Assembly: GCA_009792885.1 (NCBI GenBank) | Contig: WMCF01000032.1 | Span: forward strand, 7,412,898 to 7,476,897 | From: Eremophila alpestris peregrina | Taxonomy: Eukaryota; Chordata; Aves; Passeriformes; Alaudidae | Length of the DNA: 64,000 bases | Direction: 5' to 3' | Part shown: positions 1 to 12,545 of the stretch, in pieces | Position numbering within the stretch: the stretch's first letter is position 1 | Layout: each line of letters starts with the position of its first letter | Made by a program: the position numbers and the translations under genes | The notes under the pieces: model-generated | The model's database searches: none | Told to the model about the DNA's origin: nothing | Seen by the model: only the letters and a program-made list of their open reading frames with translations

Positions 1-66
1 CTTCTCCTTCTCCTTCTCCTTCTCCTTCTCCTTCTCCTTCCTTCTTCTTCTTCCTCTTCCTTACTT
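1..66. repeat. (CTTCTC)n pyrimidine microsatellite, cut by window edge
   Basis: The window opens with at least six uninterrupted CTTCTC hexamers, which then decay into CTT and CCTT units up to about position 66 and a T-rich stretch beyond. The array touches the first base, so its true length is unknown. One strand is almost purely pyrimidine, a composition that can form triplex DNA; that is general knowledge and not shown here. Confidence 0.9.
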
Positions 67-3000
67 CTCCCTTCTTTTTTCCTTCTATTTTTTTGTTTGT
101 TTTCAGTTTGTCCCCTGAGTTCTTCCTGCAGCATTTGAAGAATTCCAGAGGCTCAGTGATGCCAGTGTAGTGCTTTGCAGGCAGCCAACTGCACTTCTGA
201 GCCTCCGCCCAGGAATGTCTCTGACCGCACTTGGCAGCCCCGCTGCAAAGAGGAACTGTTAAAGACTTGTTGAGGACCGGGACTGAATTGCCCTCTTACC
301 TTAGACTGTGGTTCCTGTGAGTCAGGGTTAAGTGCAGAGGGGATTCGGGGGTAAATTGTTGAGTTAGGCATTTTGTCCTCGAGCAGGGTGAAGGAGCTGC
401 TGCGGAGCATTCCAGTGGAAATGTTAAGGGGGCACTTAATGCAAGGTGTAGCTCCTACATGTGTTCATTCATGCACAAAAACTCGATTTGTACGTTACAT
501 CCACAGTGCAGCCAATGCCCCCCATCTGCAAGGGCTTGTCTGTCATTTCTCAAAGGATGAGGAACCAAAAATCATGTACAATAAAGAGAAACATGTGAAA
601 GTAACAAGAAACATCATTATTTCTGTGGGGGAAAAAAAAAGCCTTTTTTATTAACTAGGAAACTGTTGAAGCACGAAGAAATCAGTGCTACATCAGCACC
701 AGCCTACTTTGTATTCATTACTAAAGGGCTGGGTTGAAAATTAATATATAATCACCCCTATGAGTTTTATAATGGCACTGTTAATGTGGAAACTCTGGAG
801 AACCATTCCAGCCTGTACCTTATAGACACATGAATTTAAATTCAGAGTTAACATGCACTGGAAATAAACACTGTTGCTTTGTCCACTTGCTGCCAATTAA
901 AAAACAAACAAATACACAAACCCCTTGTGCAGATGATGATTTTTACGTGGCCTGGATGCTGTTAATCCAAATTTTATAAAATGCAAGGATAAAAAAAAAA
1001 TGAGCAGCTATTTACCTAGTTAGGAAAATTGCTGTATGGGGAGAGGGAAATCTTCGGTTTTCCCTGGCTGCTGGAGGGTCATGCATCATTTAAATCCAGC
1101 AAGAGTTACACCAAGCAAGGAGAATGTTTCATGTGGCAGCAAGAAGGAGGTGATGTGGGAGATTTGGGGTCCTTTGTGGCTCTGTAGCAGTCTTGGGTGA
1201 CTTCAAAACAAAGCAGCTGAGGTGGAGAGCAGGAGTCTGGCATCCTCAGGCTCTTTTAAGCCATTAGGCTGCAGGAGTTGTAGTGCTCTTGCAATTCAAA
1301 TAAACGCCGGTGCATTAACGTGCAAACAAAGCTTTTTTGATGCCGGGGTTAAACTAACTTCCTTTCAGAAGCTTTAAAGTTTCACCTTGTCTTGAAAGAA
1401 AAACACATCACACACAGACTTGAGAGGTTTTTGGTAAAAGCTGCTATGTTTTCCTTCCTTTTTTTTTTTTAGCTCGGTTGTACTTGGAAGAAGAGATGCT
1501 TGTAAAGAAAGAAAGGCTAACAGGTGTCAGAAACTTTAGTTAGAAAAATATGTGTTGAAAAAGTGCATATGGGCCCTGTCAGGAGTGAATTTGTCTTTCC
1601 TGTAGCATCCAACATGCCCATCATTTGATCTATAAATTCATTTTTGTGCATTAATTTATACAATATAATTTTACCCCCCAAAGATCTCCAATTATTCTAA
1701 TATCTCTTTAAGGGTGCAGAGAGTGTTACTGTTCCTGTAAGGAAACATTCCCCTTACAAACTGAGTCAGATTTCTCCTGCCTGCTCCAATTCCTTTCTGG
1801 CTTTTGAGCAGCAGGTGGGAGCCAAACATCCAGCAGGTGCTTCCATCTGAGATTCATGGGATGTTACAGGGGAAGGAAATCTTGGAAATGGGATCTGGTG
1901 CAGTCAGGGCCAGCAGTACCACATTAAATAAATGTCAGTTGTTTCTGGAGGTGTTCAGAGGTGTCAGGGCTGATTTTACCTGAATTCACCATGCTGTAGA
2001 ATAGGATTATTTTATTTCAACACAACTGGAGGCCTTTGAGGCTCCCAAACTGGGGCTGCTGGATGGGCAGGGGCACATTCTGGCTTAGGAGGGACAGGCC
2101 CATCATTCCTACACTCCACTGCCTCAGCCAGTGGTTGGTTTCCAAGTTGTTCCATCCCAAAGGAGCTGCAGAGTCAGAAAAAAAAAAAGAGATGTGGCAA
2201 AAAACCAGCCCAGGATCCACAGAATCAGAGCTGGAATGTGGGGCATTCTCCCTCTTTTCCTTCCTTCCCCCTGCCAGCAATGGATTGTGAGGGGGAACTT
2301 CCTTGGCTTTGAGCTTTATTGTACAGGTAAAAATAAAAAGGATTGGTAAAAGAAAAAGAGAATGGTGAAGTCTAGTGCTACAGTTTTGTTCCAGTCTGTG
2401 CCTTTACCTCTTCTTTCTCCAGGATTCTGCATCCAACTGCCCCCAAAAGACAGATATCAAATGTAAACCTGGAGCAACCTTGATCCCCAGGGAAGCCAGT
2501 GGGAATTTTGCTTCCTTTCTGGCAGCTTCTCACCCCTAATGCGAAATTTGGGGAATATTCATTTCCCTGCTTCACCTTTCTTTTCACTGTCTGTCAGCAA
2601 AATCACACAGCACTGAGCTAAATTTCAGACATCTCCCCTTAAGACCCCAGGATTTCATCAGCAATTAGAGCTTTAGAGGCCTTTTTGTCTTAAGTGATTA
2701 TTACTGCAGAGTTTATTCTAAAACTTTATCTGGCCTTACCCAGCCCATATACATCTGGACTGCATTCCAGGAATGCCATTCCCCCTCCATTGTTTCTCTT
2801 GTGTTTTTATGTAACTATTCCAATCCAGAGATGCACTCACTTTTACATTGTAGACATGGTTTTAACTGGCACAGCAAACATTTCCCCACACTTACCTTTA
2901 AAAAAAAAATATATGTAAAAAGATAATCTAATCTTAAATTTAAAGTTTAACACAAATACGGGGAGAGATGACAACTTGTGAAACTATTTCTCTCCGAGAC

Positions 3001-5391
3001 ATGTTAACACGGGTGATAGGACAGAGTACACATTATTTCTCAGGTGGGGGAAAAAATGAATATTTAAGACCTACTTAAAAAGTTCTGCATTGCTGTTGAC
3101 AGCACTATTGTGTCTGAAGAGGATCAAACAGAGCTCATTGAATAATGCATTAAATGCATCTTGCAAAACTGTTCAAAATGTTTGTTTAAATTATTTATCC
3201 CATTCAACGTGGTAAAACTCAGAGGGATGAGCCCTCCCTGAAATGGCTGCAAGTGCTTTAGTGTATCTCCAAAACAGAATAAGAGTCCTATAACAATCAT
3301 AAAAGCTTGATGCTATTTAACTTGCCTCGTTCTGGAAGGAAACCTGATCCATCAGCACCATTTGTCAGGTCTGGGCAGGGATGGGAATGGCTTTGGGAAG
3401 GTCTGGGTGAGCACATCCAGCCCTCTCGGGGTCTGGGTGAGTGAACGAGCCTCAGACAGGGGGTAAATTCCCCCAGCAGTGCTTTCCATGAGCTCTGGGT
3501 TTCACCTCCAGCTCTGCCCATGGCCACTCACACAGACCTTTGTGCCCCCAGAGCTCCCCCAGGATGTGAAAATCCCCACTGTGCACTGGCAGGTGATCAT
3601 CATGTGCACAAAAATATGTGAGATTCAGATGTCAGAGGCGCTCTCAGCCAGAGGCTGCACCTCTCTGATTTTCTGGTGGTGCCTGGTGCACGTTCAAGGA
3701 ACAGCCTGAGTGGAAATCTGTGGTGTGTTAATGTCTGCATGTGCCTTCAGCAGCAGGATAGAGAAAAACAGCATCAAAACATGCTGCAGGTCCACAGCTT
3801 AAAATACAAAACACACCTAAAACAATTCCCTCTCCTCTTTGTGTATTGTTATGACCTGAACTAAAAATCTATGAAAATACAGATAAATGCATTTGGCTTG
3901 TCAGCACGATGCTCTGTTTGCCCCCATCTGACACATCCATCTCAGCCCTGGTAGAGGTTTTTATTTGCCACCTCTGAGAAAAAAATAACTCCCAGAAAAC
4001 CGAGGAGAAACTGATTGCAGAGTGGATATTAACAGGGACACACTGCTCACTGAAATTCTTTTAAAATACCACTGGATGTTCTTGCAAGTGAAAGGGAGGG
4101 CTATAAATATTCACTGCAGAAAGAAACCAAAATAAAAATTATATGCCTGAAATGCAGCAAGCTCTTCACTTACATAAGGAGCATCGATTTTGCAAAGGGT
4201 AATTCTGAAGGGTGATTTTTTTCCCCCTCTCTTTTTCCCCTTAGTTTTGGGGTTTTTTTGTTTCAGAATGTCCCTGCATTTGTACAACATTCTCTTTCCT
4301 TCTGTCTTGTGCTACACTTTCCTATTTGGCTGTCAGGATGTCATTAAATCAAGAAAGCTCTGTAAACTGCATGAGTCTGCATGAACAAGAGATTTCCAGA
4401 GTCCCACAGGAGGGGTGAGAACATTACAAATATTGAGTGGTCACCGTGCTGCCATCTCTAAACAGCCTAGATGATCTTTTTCCTTTGAGCTGCTGCTTTA
4501 ATATTTATTTATCTTCATGGCAAACTGAGCAGCAGGAGCTCCACTCAGAGTGGGTTCCAAGCCTAACCTTCCCAACGGGTAAGGCACCATCAGAAATATT
4601 TATGTTTTATTTAATTTTTATGTGACTAAAGAGGAATGCAGAAAAAAAATTTGCATCCTTGGTACTAAGCGGCTTGTAAACCCCTCAGTTTGCTGTTTGC
4701 CTGCCCAGTTTTACTGTGGTTCTGCTCATAAAATCTGCCAGGTTAAGCACTTTTGAATCATTGTCCAATAATTGTCAGATGCTCAATAGTGGCTCAATTA
4801 CTGAGATACTTCCCCAGGTAGGGGTGGAAATTTATTCTCTGCTCCAGAAGCAGACCAGACTTTCTGCAGCTTCTTCCAAAGGGTTAAAACCAGCACAAAG
4901 GGCAGTGGTTTTCCTGTCCTGCAGCCTCAGCTCAGGGCTCAGGGTCCCTCAAGAAAGGGAAATGAGCTGCCCTGCAGATGGTTTTAACCTCTGCCAACAT
5001 CTGCTGTGTTTGGGGCTCAGGCAGGGCCATCTGGAAGTGCCTGGGTGTCCCCTCTGTGGATGCATGGGGCCAGTTTTGCTCTGTGAAATTAAATAGAGAA
5101 GAATTTGATTCTCCTCTTTATGCTAAAATTCTGTAGCCACACCACGGAGTAGCTCCATATTCCCACTGTCCTCCCACTCGCTCCAACACTGTAGTGGAAT
5201 AATTTAGAAGTACTACATGGCTTTGGAAAAGCCATGTGACACCTTCAGGGGAGCAAGAGCACAATTTTCTGCTCGTAATTCTTTAAATATCAATTAATTT
5301 CTGACTGGTCCCTTAAAAGCTGGGTGAACTGGATCAATAGTGTTTTGCTGCAGGATATTTTCCCATGCTCATTTGGTGCTTTTCTTACTCA
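67..5391. other. Unannotated non-coding sequence
   Basis: No gene is supported. Open frames are all under about 130 codons, occur on both strands and resemble no family I know. Visible content is ordinary: a T12 tract followed by AG at 1459-1472, A/T runs, and a 10-bp perfect inverted repeat at 5215-5237. AT-rich blocks near 1270-1345 and 3000-3200 contain FOX-like and SOX-like words but nothing decisive. Confidence 0.6.
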
Positions 5392-6350
5392 CACAGAGAC
5401 ACAGAAGGGCTGGAAGGGAGCTCAGGGGGTCATCTACTTCATCCCTCTGCCCCAGGGGAGGATTGCTTGCCCCTCCCCTGTTTAAAAACCTCTAAAAAAT
5501 GGAACTTCACAGCTTCCCATGACAAACTTTCCCAGTTACCCTTGCCACTGGAAAGTTTTCCTAATGCAGGATGTCCCTGGCTGTCACTCATTGTTCTTCT
5601 TGTCCCATCTGTGATGGAAAAGAGCAAGAATTTGTGACTTCCACCCCTGTAGCTCTTTCATACTTGCAGACTTTTTCTCCTCCAGACTAAAACAGGCCTC
5701 AGACTCCAGTGGTCCTTGTTTTCAAGACCTTTGGTCATCCCTGCTGTCCTCTGACCACATCTTTCTTGAAGTGTAACACTAAAATAGGGTGAAGTCCTCC
5801 AGCTGAGACCTTCCCAGCATGGTGTGGATGGAAATGATTTTTTGTGTTAAAATAGGGACAATTCCTGACACTTTTTAAATTTGTGATGCCCTATAAACCT
5901 CAGGCTCTTGCAGGCAGGACTGGTGTGTTGATGGTTTCTTGCATTTTCGCAATCAATTATTTCTATTAATTGCAGAAAATCCTATTTGTTCTTGTTGAGT
6001 TTCATCCTTTCTTGGCCATTTCCCCAAGTCTGTAAGATCTTTACGAATTTCCAGCACATCCCAGGATTTCCAGCATGATGCCATCTCCAAATTTATTAAG
6101 CATATTATCTAGCCAATTGTACCAGTTATTATGTAATATATTTAAAGATCAGTAACAGGCTTTTAGAATTTCCTAACCCTTGCACTTCTCTTCTAGGAGT
6201 AAGCTGTAGATAGGTCTCCCTGAGAACAGCTTTTCACACTTTATGTTCCCATCTTGCCTAAGTTTATTTCAATCTGTTTCTCAAATTTGCTGATAAGAAT
6301 ACCACAAGGCACTGTCAGAACTTCACTGAAGCCAAGGTATATAGTCTGGA
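5392..6350 (-). mobile_element. CR1-type LINE fragment, old, 3' portion
   Basis: The plus strand begins with a run resembling the reverse complement of a CR1 3' end: an ACAGAAGGGCTGGAAGGGAG-like start, then a GGTCATCTA-type block. It continues in the order expected for CR1: a 'taaaaacctctaaa' block, an 'agttttcctaatg' block, a 'gaccacatctttcttgaagtg' block, a 'tctgtaagatcttta' block, a 'ccatctccaaatttattaagcata' block and an 'aaggtatat' block. The element therefore runs on the minus strand and lacks its 5' part. Substitutions and small gaps are dense, so it is old and inactive. The family is called from remembered consensus patterns; subfamily and exact ends need a repeat-library search. The right edge is the least certain. 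Confidence 0.75.
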
Positions 6351-6734
6351 AGATTTAAATCTCTTATTTCTAATGTTTCTGCAGGATATATGATAATTTT
6401 TGGTCTGAGATCAGACCTAAAGCCCTGTCCCCAAAATCATGACTCTGCCAAGATGCATAAAAACACCCTTAACTCTAATTCTGCTGCAATATTAACATTT
6501 GAAATGCACATATTTAATATCATTAATCTGTCCTTCCTGAAATAAATCTTTTGCCTCATTAAGGGTGTCACTGAAATACTGAAATAAGCCCTTTTCTCCC
6601 TCCTTCCTCAGCACAGTCAGGTGTGAGGGGTCAATTCATGGTTGAATTCCAGGAGCCCTGAAAACTCTTCCTGGCTTCAGGTTCAACACATCACAGGGAC
6701 CAGAGGGACAGGAGTGAATTTAGGGGGGGCAGCT

Positions 6735-6777
6735 GTTCTGATCCAACTGGAAAATGTAAAGGTGAACTCCATCTCCC
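6735..6777. repeat. Left copy of 43-bp duplication flanking adapter
   Basis: This 43-bp stretch, starting GTTCTGATCC and ending ATCTCCC, is repeated without a mismatch at 6816-6858. Between the copies lies only the 38-bp library adapter. The genome most likely has a single copy. Confidence 0.9.
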
Positions 6778-6815
6778 CTGTCTCTTATACACATCTAGAT
6801 GTGTATAAGAGACAG
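6778..6815. other. Nextera mate-pair junction adapter (Tn5 mosaic ends), contamination
   Basis: The 38 bases are two Tn5 mosaic ends head to head. The left half is the reverse complement of the right half, and the right half reads AGATGTGTATAAGAGACAG. This is exactly the circularisation junction adapter of Nextera mate-pair libraries, not bird DNA. Read through, it produces the well-known contaminant peptide core SYTHLDVYKRQ inside an open frame at 6642-6887. It should be masked, and that frame should not be annotated as a gene. Confidence 0.97.
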
Positions 6816-6858
6816 GTTCTGATCCAACTGGAAAATGTAAAGGTGAACTCCATCTCCC
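6816..6858. repeat. Right copy of 43-bp duplication flanking adapter
   Basis: This is identical to 6735-6777. The exact duplication on both sides of an adapter suggests that an untrimmed read was used to join or fill the assembly here, rather than a natural insertion with a target duplication. Confidence 0.9.
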
Positions 6859-8529
6859 AGCCAGCCTCAGAGCTGGAGGGAGATTAATTGCAATCAGTGG
6901 GATTTATTTGATTACTTGGTCCCCTGAGTAATAATGGGTTTCCTGAAGACTAAAGAGAGTAACACAGAAAAGTCAGAAAGAAATATGGGGCCATATTAAA
7001 AAGTAACTATGAAAGGGAGAAAAATATATATGAAACCACAAGGCATGTAATTAACTTAGCGTGGGACTAGATTTGTTTGCCTAATTATTCCTGTGCAGCT
7101 CCATAAAGCTCTGAAGCAAGCTCATAAATGGCTTAAAAAAAAAAAAAACAGAATTGATTTTAACAGAATATAATTAAATTCGTGAATGAAAATCCTGGTC
7201 TTCTTAAGGTCAATGGCTCCTCTTGGTTCATTCATGCTGGGATCTCCCCTTCAGCTGAGTGTGGGGTTCTTGGCACTTTGGGAAGCATTCACATGGCTCA
7301 GTTTAGGATTTCTGGCTTGGGTATCCTGATTTGCTCTCTGGAGGCTGCACTGACACTGCAGGAAGCTTGGTCCTGAGCTGCACCTAAAGTTAGAATATTG
7401 TCAATGGTCTCTTCTGTGCACACAAATCTTAGAAGGAAAATATTCAGCCACTGGGCAGAGCCTCTGTGAGGTTGTGTGTCCCACAGAGATGGGGCACAGC
7501 AAACAGGAAATCAGGGATAATCCACAGATGTGGTCAATGTCAAATGCCACTTACAAGCTGCTTTACCTAACTTTGTTACATCTGGGGAAAATGAAATCCA
7601 TGGAAAAGAGGCACAGCTTGGCAAGAGAACCCAAACAGAGGTTGAGTGAGAGGTCAGCTCTGCTGACTGTGTTTTCCATGAGGGAATCTTGGATTTTCCC
7701 TGCAGCCTTTATCTCCTCACACAGGCAGAAGGGTGATGATGTTTGCACTTGGAAGTGCTGCTTTTTGGGGAGCTCCCCACTGAAACCAGCCTGCCTGGTG
7801 TGGGAGGGTGGCACTGAACAGCAGCTCACATCCTTGGAAAGTGGGGAAAAATCCGTGACGCTCCTTGGGATGGGAGCAGAAATGAACATCATCTGCAGAA
7901 ATATCTTACAGAGAAGACCTCAAACAAAGAGAAATGGGGCTGAGGGAGGGGTGAGCTGATGGGGAAGCCCTGTGCAGCTGGAGAGGCTGCGAGCCCCCTT
8001 GAGGACTCTGACCAAGGAGTGAGAAGGAGCAATCAAGAGACCCGCAGGTGCTCTGAGGAGTTGGGATGTTTTTTTGTCAGATCTGCATATTTCTGCTGGT
8101 GTCTGGCTCGCAGCAGAATTGTGCTGCAGAGTCCAGGTGTTACCTGCTTCAGCTGCTGCCTGCATCTGGGGAGGGGAGCTGGGAAGCAGGGAGTGTGTCT
8201 GCAGGGGTGACAAGCACAGGGAGGGGATTGGGAAGGAGGGAGCTGCCCCTGGGCTGGGTGAGGCACCTCTGCTGTGAGACTCAGCTTCTGCAGAGGGGAA
8301 CAGAGCCTGGAACGGCAGAGGGGTCAGATGGGGGTGTCTGCAGAGTCACTGTGCTGCTGTTCTCAGTGTGGAAACTGCCATGGGGAGGAGGGACTGGCCC
8401 TGAAATAATGCACAGGTTTAAAGCAGTGAGCAGTGGAGCTCATCCACAGTCATCCCTATGCAAACAGTAGGATCTAAACACTGAAACAGGTGCTAAATCC
8501 TTCACAGAGTCTGTATTATTCATAGTAAC
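6859..8529. other. Unannotated non-coding sequence
   Basis: No gene is supported. Overlapping frames on both strands at 7474-8470 (up to 161 codons) share the same DNA and show no domain or conserved motif. A short A tract near 7137-7148 is the only simple repeat. Confidence 0.6.
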
Positions 8530-8616
8530 AAAAAAAAAAAAAACCCAAAAAAACCAACCAACCAAACAAAACCAAAAAAAACCACGAAAAAAAAAACCAA
8601 AAAAAAACCAAAAAAA
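8530..8616. repeat. A-rich (CCAAA/CCAAAA-like) low-complexity tract
   Basis: A run of 14 As is followed by irregular A-runs separated by CC, such as ACCAACCAACC. This is typical of a decayed retroposon tail or simple A-rich expansion. No recognisable retroposon body is attached on its left. Confidence 0.85.
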
Positions 8617-11600
8617 GGAATTTTCCCTCTTGCTCAGAGGAGACTGAATACATTTGTATACACCCATCAGGAGATGTGAAGGTCCAAGGGGTGCAGCATC
8701 AGTGCTGCCCAAGTGAGCAGGGGCACAGCCAGGGCTCTGTGGTGCTTTGGGCTGTGCTGGAACCTGTCAGGGGCTGCTCATCCAGAATAATGCCCTGGCT
8801 TGGGCTCACTGCTTTGTCAACACTTGGCTGTGCAGAGGCTGAAGTTACTCAAACCTGGCCTTGCCCCATTTTTCATACCAACACCAGCCTCTGCCTTCCC
8901 ACCTGCCTGGGTGAGGGTGTTCAGGATCTCTGGATGGAAATCCTGGCCTGGGTCACTGGCAGCTGACCAAAGCACCATCCTAATGATGGCCAGGAATATG
9001 AGCTGGGAAGGAAAAAGTCTTAGTTTTCCTCTAAATGAAAATGCAGAGTCTCAAAGTTGAATTTTGCCCCCTGATTAGGAGTGCAGGATGGAGTCCTCCA
9101 AGAGACAGTGAGTTTGTGTGATGTAGTTCAAGGATAAGGGAAAAAAAAAAAAAAAGAATGACAGGCCTAATTCATGCTCTTCCAAAATTATTATTATTTT
9201 TCAGCTAGGGAAGGAGGAGACAGGATGTGGTAGAAAAACATTTACAGGGGTTTGGCATGTAAAAACCTGAATGATGGATTAACAGCTTATGCCAGATTTT
9301 ACCTGCCTTTAAGCAGGTAACATTTCTTCAAGCTCAACAAGCTCCTGCTTGCCTAGAGCTACACTTTTCTTCTCCAGATGAGCAAAGCCTAAGAACCTTG
9401 TGCAGTTTTCATTAACCCCAACTTTCTCTCAAATGTTTTCTTCTGCAAGTTTAATTTTGCTCAGGGAACCAGTGGCCCTTGGGAAGGATAGAGCTAAATG
9501 AGGATCTTTTTTTTCCTGTGGGTTTGGGTCTGGGCTTTTCTTTTTTTGCTGGGGGTGACCTGAGCTCTCTGGGATGTGCAGCCAGCAGATTTTCATGCAC
9601 ACAATCACAAGGCTGAGGGCAGGAGCTGGAATGCAGAGGATAAAGCAGAATGTAAATCCATTCAGCTCAGCAATTTAAGGTGTGGGAGGTCTCCTCTTAT
9701 GCACAGAAAGGTCCTGTCAGTAAGTGAAGCAAGAATCTTTAGCCTGCAAAGCAGAGCTGTCTTTACAATCTCTGCTTTCCCCTCTGCACGGTGTAAAAGT
9801 CACATCAAGCAGCTCCTTCCCCCCTCCCTGCTTTTGCAAAATGTCTACAGAACAGATCAGGATGGCAAATGGCTCCTGTGAATGTTGCTGACTGCACATC
9901 CTTCCCACTGCACTGGAAGTAAATGTTCCTCCTCTGCCTTTTTTTGGCCTGTCCCGTGGTAACTCTCCGAGGAATGGGAGTTTATCCTCCATGTCTTGCC
10001 TAATTTTCCCCTCCATGATTTTAGTTTTCCCACGGTAAGATTAAGCTATTCTATATACCATCAGTCCCATAATAGTCAGTGAACTTTAGGTGAACTCTAA
10101 CATCTAGACTCAAGTCATTGCATTAAAACCTCATGAGTTGGTTGGATGGCCGAGTATTTCAATATTAATCTCTCAGTAAATGCCCAGATGCACTGCACAG
10201 GCTTTCATACAAATGTCTCTCCTTGGAGCACAGGGTGTCTGCAAAGGGCAGCTCCCTCTGAATGTGGCACCAAGTGATTTAGTGACATACCCTGGCAATG
10301 AAGGGGAATTTGTCATCCGAACTGAAAATCAGGATGTGAGTAACTCCAGCCTTTGCAAGCCTGGAAAGCTGGACCTGCATGAGCAAAGAGAAGGGTCTGG
10401 GCTCTGATGGGGTGAGGGAGTGCAAACACCAGGGCTTTGAAGGACATTTATCTTCCTCCTCATTCTACAAACCCTTTCTTTGGCATCCTTTTCTTATTAT
10501 TCTATAAGCAGATCGTTGGTATCCTCTGATTTCTGACAATGGCATTTAAAACCTCTCCCAGGTCAGTGTAAAACCCAAATTCAGGAGAGTTTTTCACTGC
10601 TTGGGCCCTCCCCTCTGGGGGTAACCCTGTGCTGGAGGCTCTGCACTCACACAGGGTCCCTTTATCACCTGGCTTGTGTGAGAATTGAATAGTTCTCCTC
10701 ACAGTGAGTAGTTTTCCTGCAGCAAACAGGAGAATTTCTCAGCCCCATCACTTGTGCCTTCTCTTCCCTCCCTCCAGTTCAGATGGAGTAAGAAAATGGG
10801 GAAGCCCAGCACTGGTTCTCCTGTGCCAAACCCCAGATCCTCTCCAAGGGGGATAGGGACATGCCAAACCCCACCTGTTAATGAACAGCTTTAAAATGAA
10901 GTTTCATTCATCTTTTAGAAACATCACCATGGTCTCCAGTACATTTTATCCAGCTGCTTAAAGAATCATCTCCTCAAATGTGAAAGGTTACATTTCAGCC
11001 AGCCAAGGACTGGTGTTACCTGAGAAATATTTTGGAAATTCCCACAACTGCCCTGATGCCAGCTAATGGGACTTTTTTGGTCCTACTTTCAACAGGATTT
11101 GGACCTGGTTGTCTGCAACAACTACTACAAACCAGCTGGTGAATGAAAGCTGGGTGAAGAATTTCCTGCCTGCTCTGTTTTGGTGAAGCAGCAAAGAAGG
11201 AGGGGGAACACTGCTTTTAAAGAGATAACTGTATTAAAACCCATTTGGCTTCAGATCAAAGATGGCTCAAGCCTATCATTTAAAGGATGTGCAGGACTTA
11301 GCAGTTGCACTGAAACATTTGCAAGACCTGAGCTCACACAAAATAACAAAAAGGGCTTTGCCAATGAAAAGCAATTTTAAAAGATATACTGCAAGGAGGT
11401 GAAGAAGGTTAAGCAGTACAATTCTGGAAAACATGAGAATTCTTCCTGGAATTAAAGAATATATCAGTGGGCAATTTAGCAAAGGAAGACCATTTATGCT
11501 CTGCTTTGGATGGAACAAGACTGCAGCACAGACCTGACCTTATTGGGCACAAAGTTCAGGCCATTTTACTCCAGTGGAATTTTATTTCTTTGATTAAATT

Positions 11601-12424
11601 CAACCCCTCTGCTTTTCCCACTGGCTGGAGCTGATGGGAATGGCAGGGATCTGCCTTGAGCCCACAGGGAGTCACAGGGTGGGAGATGTCTCTGGAGAAG
11701 AGCCTTCCTGTGCAATGGTGTGAATAAATACAGGCAGAAGTAGCACAGAGAACAGCTTCAAAACGTGCCAGATGCTTGCAGCTCCAGGCTGGGAACCCTG
11801 CAGCAGCTCAACCACAGCCCTTTGTCACCCTGCATCAAGCTGGATGTGAGGATGGTTGGGAATTCAAACCAATCTCAGGAAGAGCATCACCTTGAACATC
11901 CCCTCAGGTCAGGCTCTCCCAGCCCTGCTCCTGCCCCATCCCGGGCTCAGATGAGTGTCCCAGTGCCACCACTGCCCTGTGTGTCCTCTCAGGTGAGGAC
12001 TGAGGTGCCCAGGGGTGCATTGTCCCTCCTTTCCTGCAGCTGGCTCCAGGAGGAAGGGCAGGAAGTGAGTAACACTGGCTGGTGCACTCCAGCTGAAATC
12101 TTCAGACAGAACAAGCAGAGAATTGCCATTTTTGGGTAGATCCAGCTCTCACAGGCCACACAGAGCCATATCCTGTTCCTGGAGATGGGCAGAGGTGGAT
12201 GCTCAAGGAGAGCAGAGGCACCATGGCTTTAGGGTGATGTGTCCCAGAGGATATTCCCTGGTGTGCAGCAGGAATTGGGATTTATTTCCTGAGCTGGAAG
12301 GTGCTGTGGCTCTTGCTCAGGTCCCTGTGAGCACAGGGCTGACAAACCCCTCGAGGAAATCTGGATGGGTGCATTGTTCTAACACAGGCTGCAACAGGAA
12401 AGCCAACAACTTTCCTGGAATTAA
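8617..12424. other. Unannotated non-coding sequence
   Basis: No gene is supported. Contents are unique-looking DNA with a 15-base A run at 9141-9155 and scattered short A/T tracts. Open frames do not exceed about 100 codons except 11765-12139 (124 codons), which is rich in the Ser, Pro and Cys expected from random GC-richer sequence and shows no family signature. Confidence 0.6.
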
Positions 12425-12545
12425 AATATAAACGAACACATGGCTTTATAAAAAAGCACTTCCGAGATAAGTCGTTTATAAACCGCGGAGAAGTTTATGA
12501 CATATAAGGCAATCTGTACTCAGGCAGCTGTGAGAAATGCAATTA
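12425..12545. promoter_or_regulatory. Possible conserved non-coding element (CDX/HOX-like words)
   Basis: About 120 bp holds several TTTATAA and TTTATGA words, the core form bound by caudal and posterior HOX proteins, plus a closely packed CAATTAGCTAATTGGCAATGG segment in its last 25 bases. The block also holds three CpGs in a CpG-poor area. This is inference from word content only; alignment to other birds would decide. Confidence 0.25.

Noticed and set aside
1441..1500. Splice-acceptor-like pyrimidine tract plus AG with a GTAAAG about 30 bases later (possible micro-exon)
   Set aside because: T-rich tracts followed by AG are common. No coding context lies on either side.
6778..6815. Natural inverted-repeat transposon with target duplication
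   Set aside because: The 38 bp equal the commercial junction adapter exactly, and a 43-bp duplication is too long for a target-site duplication of that kind.
6642..6887. Open frame of 81 codons
   Set aside because: It reads through the mate-pair adapter and yields a known contaminant peptide.
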